Below are positions 1-5,829 of a stretch of DNA of 12,437 bases, in pieces (the stretch's first letter is position 1; every line of letters starts with the position of its first letter). The translations under genes and the position numbers were made by a program. Origin of the DNA: L227-5C sp038209275 (GTDB lineage: Bacteria > Chloroflexota > Chloroflexia > Chloroheliales > Chloroheliaceae); NCBI GenBank assembly GCA_038209275.1, contig JBBQXW010000220.1:1-12437 (forward strand). Direction: 5' to 3'. The notes below the pieces were generated by a model that was not told where the DNA came from, ran no database searches, and was given only the letters and a program-made list of their open reading frames with translations.

Positions 1-2
1 CA

Positions 3-1247
3 TTGGACAGTGCAAAGCTGCCGCGCTTGAAACACGTAGCTTTGCTGGGCCAGACCGAAAGACCGGGCTGGTTGCTTTATTCGCAAATTGTGGCGCTGGG
101 AAGCCGGGTTTCAGACGAAGAGTTGCAGGCTCGCAAAGCCACCATTATGCCGGACGATGTAGCCATGATAATGTACACCAGTGGCACGACTGGCTTTCCC
201 AAAGGGGCGATGCTGACCCACTCCAATATCACCAACACTTTACACATGATACGGCGCGGCAAAGATTATTCGGACGAACGGCTGGTCAGCGCCATGCCGC
301 TCTTTCACGTGGCCGGAGCAAATTTTGTCATGTGGTCAATCATGAGCGGGGCGACGCTTATCCCTCTGATTGCCTTCGACCCGGTGAAGGAACTCCAACT
401 GTTCGACTCCGAGCGCGGCACATGTTCTTTCTGTGTCCCGACCATGATTGTGGCTCTGCTGAACAATCCACGCTTTTTAGCGGGTGAGTTCAATCTGTCT
501 TCGATGCGCCAGATTTTTACGGGCGGCGCGGCTGTTCCCGTGATATTGATGGAGCAGGTTAGGGACAAAATGAACTCGGATGTCAAAATTTTCTTTGGCA
601 TGACCGAAACGGCGGGCGCATCTACCGTAACGCTGGATGAAGATAGCTTCGAGCTAAAATCCTCAACCGTCGGCAAGCCTTATCCCCACATGTCCATCAA
701 AATTATCAACCCACAGAGCGGCGAAATCGTCGGCTTTGGCGAACGCGGCGAATTATTGACCAAAGGCTTCTCGGTGATGACGGGTTATTACAACATGCCC
801 GAAAAGACCGCCGAAGCGGTAGATAGCGACGGCTGGTATCATACCGGCGACCTCGCGACTATGAACGACCAGGGCTATATCAATATCACGGGCCGCGTGA
901 AGGAGATGGTTATTCGGGGCGGCGAGAATATTTACCCTGCCGAAATCGAAGCTTTCCTGATGCGCCATCCCAAGCTTGCCGAAGCGCAAGTGCTAGGCGT
1001 ACCCGATGCCTATATGGGCGAAGAAATGGTGGCCTTGCTCAAACTCAAGGGCGGCGAAAGCGCCACCGAAGACGAAATCCGCCAGCATTGTCTCGTCAAC
1101 ATCAGTCGCTACAAAGTTCCGAAATATATCAAGTTCGTGACCGAGTACCCGATGACGGTTAGTGGCAAGGTCAAAAAGTTCGAGTTGCGCGAAGCCCTTA
1201 TCAAGGAGCTTGGCCTGGAAGAAGTCGCGAAGGTCAAAACGGCTTAA
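3..1247 (+). CDS. Acyl-CoA synthetase / AMP-dependent ligase, 5' end cut off
   Basis: This is the C-terminal 414 residues of an ANL-superfamily adenylate-forming enzyme, which activates a carboxylic acid with ATP and usually transfers it to CoA. Visible motifs are the phosphate-binding loop YTSGTTGFPKG (58-68), the A5 motif GMTETAG (199-205), YHTGD (279-283), the hinge region GRVKEMVIRGGENIYP (297-312), and the C-terminal SGKVKK (387-392) with the likely catalytic lysine. Family members usually have about 500-560 residues, so roughly 100-150 are missing. The reading frame is open to the left edge, so the first codon here is not the true start. The motif set resembles medium/long-chain fatty acyl-CoA ligases, but the substrate cannot be read. 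It ends in TAA four bases before a GTTTTGA tract. It is on the opposite strand from the glycan cluster and probably unrelated to it. Confidence 0.93.
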   Translation: MDSAKLPRLKHVALLGQTERPGWLLYSQIVALGSRVSDEELQARKATIMPDDVAMIMYTSGTTGFPKGAMLTHSNITNTLHMIRRGKDYSDERLVSAMPLFHVAGANFVMWSIMSGATLIPLIAFDPVKELQLFDSERGTCSFCVPTMIVALLNNPRFLAGEFNLSSMRQIFTGGAAVPVILMEQVRDKMNSDVKIFFGMTETAGASTVTLDEDSFELKSSTVGKPYPHMSIKIINPQSGEIVGFGERGELLTKGFSVMTGYYNMPEKTAEAVDSDGWYHTGDLATMNDQGYINITGRVKEMVIRGGENIYPAEIEAFLMRHPKLAEAQVLGVPDAYMGEEMVALLKLKGGESATEDEIRQHCLVNISRYKVPKYIKFVTEYPMTVSGKVKKFELREALIKELGLEEVAKVKTA

Positions 1248-1250
1248 ATA

Positions 1251-1281
1251 GTTTTGAGTTTTGAGTTTTGAGTTTTGAGTT
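1251..1281. repeat. Heptanucleotide tandem repeat (GTTTTGA, 4.4 copies)
   Basis: Perfect tandem copies of GTTTTGA begin three bases after the stop codon of the acyl-CoA synthetase. Read on the plus strand, every 21 bases contains a TGA, so the tract would stop any plus-strand read-through. Confidence 0.95.
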
Positions 1282-1312
1282 AAGAAGCAATTTGCCTGGA
1301 AGTTGACCGAGT

Positions 1313-1408
1313 GGTAGGGGGAATCGCATAGGTTTTATACATATAAAGCTAAGTATACTCTTGAAGTTTAGCTTGATGCGTATGGGGCGTGTGCGATTCG
1401 CTCTTACC
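1313..1408. repeat. Degenerate inverted-repeat element (GGTAGGGG type)
   Basis: The ends are imperfect inverted copies: GGTAGGGGGAATCGCAT at 1313-1329 and the reverse complement of GGTAAGAGCGAATCGCAC at 1391-1408. They match the terminal arms of the intact element at 2247-2317 with a few changes. The interior is A+T-rich and holds a 7-bp inverted repeat, AAGCTAA (1346-1352) with TTAGCTT (1368-1374). The element fills most of the gap before the HEAT gene. It looks like a decayed miniature element. A regulatory role for the next gene is possible but not shown. Confidence 0.7.
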
Positions 1409-1443
1409 GTCATCTCTGAAGTAATCTTTAGGCAAATTGTTAC

Positions 1444-1448
1444 AGGGA
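1444..1448 (+). promoter_or_regulatory. Ribosome binding site for the GTG start of the HEAT gene
   Basis: AGGGA lies ten bases before the GTG at 1459. It supports this non-ATG start; no ATG lies close downstream in this frame. Confidence 0.55.
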
Positions 1449-1458
1449 AATCTAAACG

Positions 1459-2079
1459 GTGAATGAAACAGAAGAAATAAAGGATGCGCCAACGGTAGCT
1501 GCGCTTATCCAAAATCTGGGCCATGAAGACAGGGATAAGCGGATGGATGCGACGGTGGCACTGGTCGAGGCAGGAGAAGCGGCGGTTGAACTGCTCATTG
1601 CTGCATTACAACACGAAAACATATTTGTGCGTTCGCACGCAGCGACGGCGCTAGGCCGCATCGGGGATAAGCGGGCGATTGAGCCGCTCAACCAGTTGCT
1701 TGACCGGGAAGACGAAGATAGCGAGGTTGGCCTGACTGCAACGGTGGCTCTCGGTAAGCTGGGCGACGACGAGACTTTTCAGTTTTGCCTGAGCGGGCTG
1801 CAAGATAGCGATAGCGACGAACGGGCCGGGTCTGCCGTCGCGCTGGGCCTGATTGCTGACCGCCGGGCGGTTGAGCCACTTATTGCCGCTTTGAAAGACC
1901 CGGTAAATAATGTGCGTTGCTTCGCTGCCGCGGCGCTGGGCGACATCGGCGACGAACGCGCCTTGCCCGCCCTGGAGGAATTCGAGCGCAAAGCCACCCG
2001 CCTGACCCCCGATGGTCGCAAAGCCAAAGACGTAGCCTCAAAAGCCATCGAGCTACTCAAGCATCTGAGTGATGAGTGA
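1459..2079 (+). CDS. HEAT-repeat protein (PBS lyase-type repeats)
   Basis: A 206-residue, acidic, alanine-rich protein made of about five or six HEAT-like helical repeats of roughly 31-33 residues. Repeat signatures are clear: AATALGRIGDKRAIEPL, TVALGKLGDDETFQ, AVALGLIADRRAVEPLIAAL and AAALGDIGDERALPAL. Such repeats form a curved solenoid used for protein-protein contacts. In phycobilisome systems they occur in lyases, but here nothing points to bilin chemistry, so only a scaffold or adaptor role can be inferred. No signal peptide or membrane segment is seen, so it is probably cytoplasmic. The GTG start has an AGGGA ribosome binding site. The last codons and the TGA stop (SDE-stop) lie inside a GAGTGAT heptamer tract that is one arm of a 29-bp inverted repeat, so the element may have replaced the original C-terminus. 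Confidence 0.88.
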   Translation: MNETEEIKDAPTVAALIQNLGHEDRDKRMDATVALVEAGEAAVELLIAALQHENIFVRSHAATALGRIGDKRAIEPLNQLLDREDEDSEVGLTATVALGKLGDDETFQFCLSGLQDSDSDERAGSAVALGLIADRRAVEPLIAALKDPVNNVRCFAAAALGDIGDERALPALEEFERKATRLTPDGRKAKDVASKAIELLKHLSDE

Positions 2080-2225
2080 TGAGTAGAAATCCATTTACTT
2101 GACATCTATGAGGCAACCTGGCCCCTATTACTAGACCGGGCATGGGAACTGTGTCCCGGCTTCAATCAGCTCGAAGCTGTGGAACATTGCTCCGCCAATG
2201 GATTTCTACTCATCACTCATCACTC
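2067..2225. repeat. 29-bp perfect inverted repeat with heptamer arms
   Basis: The arms are 2067-2095 and 2197-2225, perfectly complementary over 29 bp. Each starts at its outer end with GAGTGAT heptamers followed by GAGTAGAAATCCATT. The 101-bp centre holds a perfect triloop hairpin CAGCT-CGA-AGCTG (2167-2179) and a weaker one closed by CCGGG (2136-2140) and CCCGG (2155-2159). The left arm contributes the stop codon of the HEAT gene. There is no T-run, so it is not an obvious intrinsic terminator, although it sits between convergent genes. Confidence 0.9.
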
Positions 2226-2246
2226 GGGAGTGCCGAAATTGGACGA

Positions 2247-2317
2247 GGTAGGGGCGAATCGCATACGCCCTTGAACGCTGTGCTAGGTCAAACGGGCGTA
2301 TGCGATTCGCCCCTACC
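2247..2317. repeat. 24-bp perfect inverted repeat (GGTAGGGGCGAATCGC)
   Basis: The arms at 2247-2270 and 2294-2317 are perfect 24-bp reverse complements around a 23-bp centre. Each arm begins GGTAGGGGCGAATCGC and can itself fold, GGGCG pairing with CGCCC around a nine-base loop. A decayed relative lies at 1313-1408, and GTAGGGG-headed hairpins recur inside the GT4 gene. The element lies between two ATCACTC tracts, so it may be nested in an older repeat. Together with 2067-2225 it accounts for most of the 323-bp gap between the convergent genes. No gene is supported there. Confidence 0.9.
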
Positions 2318-2348
2318 AAAATGCACCTCTTCACAAATAGGCACTTCG

Positions 2349-2363
2349 CATCACTCATCACTC
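2349..2363. repeat. ATCACTC heptamer tract, third copy
   Basis: Two copies of the heptamer seen at 2208-2225 recur here in the same orientation, on the far side of the 24-bp inverted repeat. The same heptamers also appear inverted at 2067-2084. Confidence 0.8.
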
Positions 2364-2402
2364 AAAATTTCCCCGTGCCTCCCTGGTGAATTATTTATCT
2401 TT

Positions 2403-3899
2403 CTAGCAAGCCCGTGTATCCTGGCGCTGGTAGGCCAGCAAGCGGTCAAGCAGGGTTAGTTCGTAGGGCCAGCGATAGAAGCCGGATTGGTAGCGCCACG
2501 AAGCGGCAGCTTGCACCACTTTGCCGCGCCAGCCTGCCATGCGGGGGTTAGTCGAGGTTGGGAAGCGGGCGTTCAGCACTTGCCCGAAATCGGTAACGCG
2601 GCGGCGGTGGGCCGGACGTAACCAGGGAGTGTGCGGGTCGTGGCGGTGCGCGAAATCGCCCCACTCGTCACCAACCCATTGTTCGAGCGAAGTGGGGAAG
2701 CGGAAGCCGCCGGATTGAGCCGCTTCCAGCATATCGCCCTCGACTGGCTCTGGCGAGTAGAGATAGAGAATAATCTCGGTTGCCGAATTAATCGTTTTAA
2801 CTTTCTTGATAAAGTTAATCGTATTTTCGATGTCGGCATCCGGGTTGGGCGGGTTGCCCATGATAAAGCTGAACTCCGGCACAATATCATAGCGTTTCAT
2901 CAATTCGGCCATTTCCAGAGTGGCGGCGGTGCTGGCCTTGCCGCCCTTGTTCATCTGGGCCAGCGTTTCGTCCGAGCCGGATTCTGCGCCCATAAAAATC
3001 ATGTCGCAGCCCGCTTTTTGCATCAGTTCCCAGGTTTCCGGCTTATATTTCAGCAACGTATCAATCCGGCCTTCGCCCCACCAGGGCAAGACCGGGCCAT
3101 CCCTGAGCAGTGATTCGGCAAAATGCCGCACTCGTTTCTCCGAAGTAAAGAAATTGTTGTCCACAAAAATAATCGAATCCGCTCCGTATTTATCGTGCAG
3201 ATGGCGCACCGAAGCGGCGGTTTGTTCCCCGGTCTGGGCCAGCCAACCACCGTTCACCATTTTGACGACGGCGCAAAAATTACACAAAAACGGACAACCA
3301 TACGATGAATTATGCGGCAAAGTGCGCTTGCCGACAGCAGTTTCGATTAAGTAACGCTCCATCGGCACGCGGTGATACGGCATGGGCGGGAGTTGCTGCG
3401 GCGAAATCAGGCTACGCTCTCTGGTGTGCTGAATTAAATCGCCCCGCTTGAAAGCAATTCCGGCAATTTTGGATAATTCTATCGCGCCGGGTCGTTCGCC
3501 GCCAGGCCGCATCAGTAATTCAAGTAATTCGATAAAAGTTTGTTCGCCCTGGCTCTTGACGATATAGTCCACGTAAGAAGATTTCAAACAGACATCGGGG
3601 TGTTCAGTCGGGAAATAGCCGCCCCAGACAATCGGCAGCGTCGGCAAAACCTCGCGCACTTTGCGACAAACCTCGACGGCCTGCTTTAGCTGTGGGCCGG
3701 GCATAACCGTCACGCCCAGCACTTTCGCATCGGTCTGGCGCACCCGCTCGATGATGTGGTTGGTTGGGTCGGGCAGCAGATTGCCGTCTATAATTTCATA
3801 AGGGTAACGGTCTTCCAGAAAAGCGCCCAGCGCCAACAAGCTCAACGGTAAATAAGTTTTGCCGGGCGGCGCGCTTTGTGGATTAAACAGAATTATCAT
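2403..3899 (-). CDS. B12-binding-domain radical SAM protein (first of two)
   Basis: A 498-residue protein with an N-terminal Rossmann-like B12-binding domain (about 1-150, beginning MIILFNPQSAPPGKTYLPLS). A radical SAM domain follows, with the 4Fe-4S motif CxxxCxxC at Cys202, Cys206 and Cys209 (GCPFLCNFC). Further radical SAM landmarks are IIFVDNNFF, MGAESGSDE and FIMGNPP. Enzymes of this class cleave S-adenosylmethionine to a 5'-deoxyadenosyl radical and often methylate or rearrange unactivated carbons. The DxHxxG lower-ligand motif of classical B12 domains is not evident, so cobalamin binding is inferred from the family only. The ATG has a GGAG ribosome binding site (3905-3908). It is the last gene of the minus-strand cluster, 274 bp beyond the GT4 gene, and may have its own promoter. 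Modification of the glycan or its lipid carrier is a guess; the substrate is unknown. Confidence 0.88.
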   Translation of the reverse strand: MIILFNPQSAPPGKTYLPLSLLALGAFLEDRYPYEIIDGNLLPDPTNHIIERVRQTDAKVLGVTVMPGPQLKQAVEVCRKVREVLPTLPIVWGGYFPTEHPDVCLKSSYVDYIVKSQGEQTFIELLELLMRPGGERPGAIELSKIAGIAFKRGDLIQHTRERSLISPQQLPPMPYHRVPMERYLIETAVGKRTLPHNSSYGCPFLCNFCAVVKMVNGGWLAQTGEQTAASVRHLHDKYGADSIIFVDNNFFTSEKRVRHFAESLLRDGPVLPWWGEGRIDTLLKYKPETWELMQKAGCDMIFMGAESGSDETLAQMNKGGKASTAATLEMAELMKRYDIVPEFSFIMGNPPNPDADIENTINFIKKVKTINSATEIILYLYSPEPVEGDMLEAAQSGGFRFPTSLEQWVGDEWGDFAHRHDPHTPWLRPAHRRRVTDFGQVLNARFPTSTNPRMAGWRGKVVQAAASWRYQSGFYRWPYELTLLDRLLAYQRQDTRAC

Positions 3900-4055
3900 C
3901 TTTACTCCAATTTGTTCGTTCTTTATCTATTAAGCTAATCAAATCTACTTTTCTAGCCAATTTATGCTTCTTTCTTCGCCTCAAGAGATAAATGCAATTA
4001 GTGCCATACCCATCAAATTAAGGAACTACACCCAAAATGGTGACTCGTGCTGACC
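3900..4055. other. A+T-rich spacer upstream of the radical SAM gene
   Basis: This spacer is richer in A+T than its surroundings and carries the GGAG ribosome binding site at 3905-3908. A minus-strand promoter would be expected here, but I find no convincing -35/-10 pair with proper spacing. No gene is seen. Confidence 0.4.
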
Positions 4056-4186
4056 CGCCCTGGAATGAATTCCGGGCTACGAAGCTAAAGTGGTTTGAAA
4101 ACCACTGGATACGGTGTGAGGGCCATTGAGTAATCAGTGGATTTTAATCCACTTGGGCTACGTAGCCCGGAATTCATTCCAGGGCG
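4056..4186. repeat. 131-bp palindromic element, 26-bp terminal inverted repeats
   Basis: Perfect 26-bp arms at 4056-4081 and 4161-4186 begin CGCCCTGGAATGAATTCC. Each arm is partly self-palindromic (GGAAT-GA-ATTCC). Inside are two further hairpins with 8-bp stems and 2-base centres: AGTGGTTT/AAACCACT (4089-4106) and AGTGGATT/AATCCACT (4136-4153). The element has no coding capacity and resembles a MITE or REP-type unit. The right arm supplies the final codons and TGA stop (4174-4176) of the GT4 gene. Confidence 0.9.
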
Positions 4187-5595
4187 AGCTTCACAGGTTT
4201 ATCAACTCCAAGCTTAGAACTTAGCTTGAGTTGGTTGTACATTTCCAAAAAGCCTGATGTGCAGGCTTGTAAGCTCAATCGTTCCTCAGCCAGTCGGCGG
4301 GCGGCGTTGCTCATTTCGGGCCAGTTGGCGCGGCGGTCTAAGATTTGCAGCAGAGCGGCGGCTAAATCTTCGGGTTGGTTGCTGTTGGCAAGCTGACCGA
4401 TTTTTACCGTGTCTAGTAATTCGGGCGCGAGACCAACCGGGGCAGCCAGTACGGGCAAGCCGCAAGCGAGAGCTTCACATAGCGCGACACACTGGCTTTC
4501 GTAATAGGACGAAAGGACGAACAAATCGGCGGCGCGATACTTGTCCGGCATTCGTTCGGGCAGAATTGTTCCGGCTAAGGTAATATTTTTGGATAGGCCA
4601 AGCGCCGCCACCAGCTTTTCGAGTTCTGGCCTACATATCCCTTCACCCACAATTTTCAATTGTAATTCTAAATCAGGAAGTTGCAAACGGGCAAGGGCAA
4701 AAGCGCAAATAAGATTGGCGTGACCTTTGACTGGCAACAATGAGCCAACCGCCAGAATTTTTATTATTTTGGATGGTGGTCGCGGTTGGGCGGGTGAAAA
4801 GATTTCGGTATTTACCCCCAACGGCAGCACCCGCAAGCGATTATCGAGGGCGCAGCCCCCTCCTACAAAATTGTTTTGGGGCGGGTGATTATCGAGGGCG
4901 CAGCCCCCTCCTACAGAAGTGCCGTTGTCGTGAACAGAATTGGGCAGGGAGACCCTGCCCCTACCAACCGGGTGGGCTTCATTATCACTGTAGGGGTTGG
5001 GTTTCCCAATCCTTTTTCTCAATGAAGAATTAATCATAGATAATAGACCAATTTTGCGCGAAGGATAGCGCGATTTCAGCAGGTCAGCCAGAGTTTGTGA
5101 ACCTGCCGTCAAATAATCGGCCTGCCGGACAGCGTAATTCAGGTAAAATTGGTCAAGGCGATGACGGTACGCACCATAGCCAATTTTGGGCAGAGCTACC
5201 GCTTCGCCGCCCATAACGCTAACCACAATTGGTGGCCTACCCTCCATACTTGTCCGCGTCTGCAAGGCTAACCAGGCGGGTTCAGCCGCCCAAAAAGCGT
5301 GAACCACATCAAAAGGTTGGCTACGGTGTTCGGCCTGCAAAGCCCGTCGCGCCCGCCAGAGTGGGCCAACTTGCCGTAATTTCGGCACAGCCGCAGGTGG
5401 GCCGGGTTTGAAAGAATAAATTTTCAGCGCCCCAACCTTGTAACAATCCTCCCGCCCCGGATACTGCAAAGCAACCACCGTCAAATCGTGCCGCTCCGCC
5501 ACCTGATGCGCCAAATCGGTCAAAGCCGGGATACACCGATCATATTCACTTGCCTGAAAGCCCGGTACTACCCAGGCCAATTTTAATCGTTTCAC
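4174..5595 (-). CDS. GT4-family glycosyltransferase with a linker insertion
   Basis: A 473-residue retaining glycosyltransferase with two Rossmann domains (GT-B fold), expected at the cytoplasmic face, moving a sugar from a nucleotide-sugar donor. The N-terminal domain begins VKRLKLAWVVPGFQ and includes FDVVHAFWAAEPAWLAL and VSVMGGEAVALP. The C-terminal domain has LPLGVNTEIF, ILAVGSLLPVKGH, LKIVGEGICRPELEKL and the EX7E motif at Glu366 and Glu374 (ESQCVALCE). Residues about 179-252 fall in the interdomain linker and are encoded by hairpin repeats, explaining the excess over the usual 370-400 residues. I chose the GTG at 5595; the frame continues 46 codons upstream, but those encode only NLELGTW repeats from the heptamer tract. 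The sole ribosome-binding-like sequence is GGAA in the last repeat unit. The TGA stop lies in a palindromic element. Confidence 0.88.
   Translation of the reverse strand: MKRLKLAWVVPGFQASEYDRCIPALTDLAHQVAERHDLTVVALQYPGREDCYKVGALKIYSFKPGPPAAVPKLRQVGPLWRARRALQAEHRSQPFDVVHAFWAAEPAWLALQTRTSMEGRPPIVVSVMGGEAVALPKIGYGAYRHRLDQFYLNYAVRQADYLTAGSQTLADLLKSRYPSRKIGLLSMINSSLRKRIGKPNPYSDNEAHPVGRGRVSLPNSVHDNGTSVGGGCALDNHPPQNNFVGGGCALDNRLRVLPLGVNTEIFSPAQPRPPSKIIKILAVGSLLPVKGHANLICAFALARLQLPDLELQLKIVGEGICRPELEKLVAALGLSKNITLAGTILPERMPDKYRAADLFVLSSYYESQCVALCEALACGLPVLAAPVGLAPELLDTVKIGQLANSNQPEDLAAALLQILDRRANWPEMSNAARRLAEERLSLQACTSGFLEMYNQLKLSSKLGVDKPVKLALE
4839..5012. repeat. Hairpin-repeat insertion in the GT4 linker
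   Basis: A cluster of GTAGGNG-headed hairpins inside the GT4 coding region. Two exact 29-bp direct copies, at 4839-4867 and 4887-4915, are spaced 48 bp apart and so read in the same frame, each encoding VGGGCALDN. Each contains GGGC-TGC-GCCC on the coding strand. A perfect triloop hairpin with 8-bp stem GGGCAGGG and loop AGA spans 4942-4960, followed by CTACC. An oppositely oriented unit beginning TGTAGGGG spans 4989-5012, with stem TTGGG-TTT-CCCAA. The insertion probably extends to about 5060, where recognisable GT4 sequence resumes. Confidence 0.8.
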
Positions 5596-5599
5596 GATA

Positions 5600-5729
5600 G
5601 TTCCAAGTTCCAAGTTCCAAGTTCCAAGTTCCAAGTTCCAAGTTCCAAGTTCCAAGTTCCAAGTTCCAAGTTCCAAGTTCCAAGTTCCAAGTTCCAAGTT
5701 CCAAGTTCCAAGTTCCAAGTTCCAAGTTC
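5600..5729. repeat. Heptanucleotide tandem repeat (GTTCCAA, 18.6 copies)
   Basis: An uninterrupted 130-bp run of GTTCCAA without a single variant base. It begins five bases from the GTG start of the GT4 gene, so it occupies that gene's ribosome-binding region and leader. On the minus strand it reads as a stop-free heptapeptide NLELGTW; neither strand contains a stop in any frame. The perfect uniformity suggests recent expansion by slippage and likely copy-number instability. Confidence 0.97.
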
Positions 5730-5738
5730 GCAAGGAGT

Positions 5739-5784
5739 AGTTTCTAGTTTCTAGTTATAATTTCTCTGTGTTCATCTGTGTTCC
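5739..5784. repeat. Short repeats: TTTCTAG heptamers and a CTGTGTTC pair
   Basis: AGTTTCTAGTTTCTAGTT at 5739-5756 is 2.5 copies of TTTCTAG. CTGTGTTC occurs twice with a 10-bp period at 5766-5773 and 5776-5783. Both lie in the gap between the membrane glycosyltransferase and the GT4 gene, which is thus almost entirely repeat sequence. Confidence 0.8.
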
Positions 5785-5829
5785 TTCAAAATTCAAAATT
5801 CAAAATTCAAAATTCAAAATTCAAAATTC
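5785..5829. repeat. Heptanucleotide tandem repeat (TTCAAAA, 6.4 copies)
   Basis: A perfect 45-bp tract. On the minus strand it reads TTTTGAA and contains a TGA once per 21 bases. The first TGA met by the membrane glycosyltransferase gene (5821-5823) is its actual stop codon. Confidence 0.95.

Noticed and set aside
2067..2317. Bidirectional intrinsic terminator between the convergent genes
   Set aside because: The long stems have large loops and are not followed by T-runs. They are better explained as repeat elements, though some effect on transcription ends is possible.
2142..2459. Plus-strand open frame of 105 codons in the convergent gap
   Set aside because: It is composed of the inverted repeats and heptamer tracts, has no ribosome binding site or recognisable domain, and runs into the end of the radical SAM gene on the other strand.
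3900..4055. Minus-strand promoter for the radical SAM gene
   Set aside because: The region is A+T-rich, but no -35/-10 pair with acceptable match and spacing could be defended by eye.
4056..4186. Insertion sequence with transposase
   Set aside because: Only 131 bp, with no coding capacity and no clear target-site duplication. At most a non-autonomous miniature element.
5600..5729. Assembly or sequencing artefact explaining the long GTTCCAA tract
   Set aside because: Exact copy number could be misassembled, but independent heptamer tracts across the window, several inside intact reading frames, argue that the repeats are real.
5596..5733. 46-codon N-terminal extension of the GT4 protein made of NLELGTW repeats
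   Set aside because: It starts at a TTG without a ribosome binding site and is only the translation of a stop-free heptamer tract. The conserved protein starts at the GTG at 5595. Kept only as a possibility in the phase-variation finding.
5600..5829. CRISPR array
   Set aside because: The units are 7 bp in direct tandem without spacers, and no cas gene is present.
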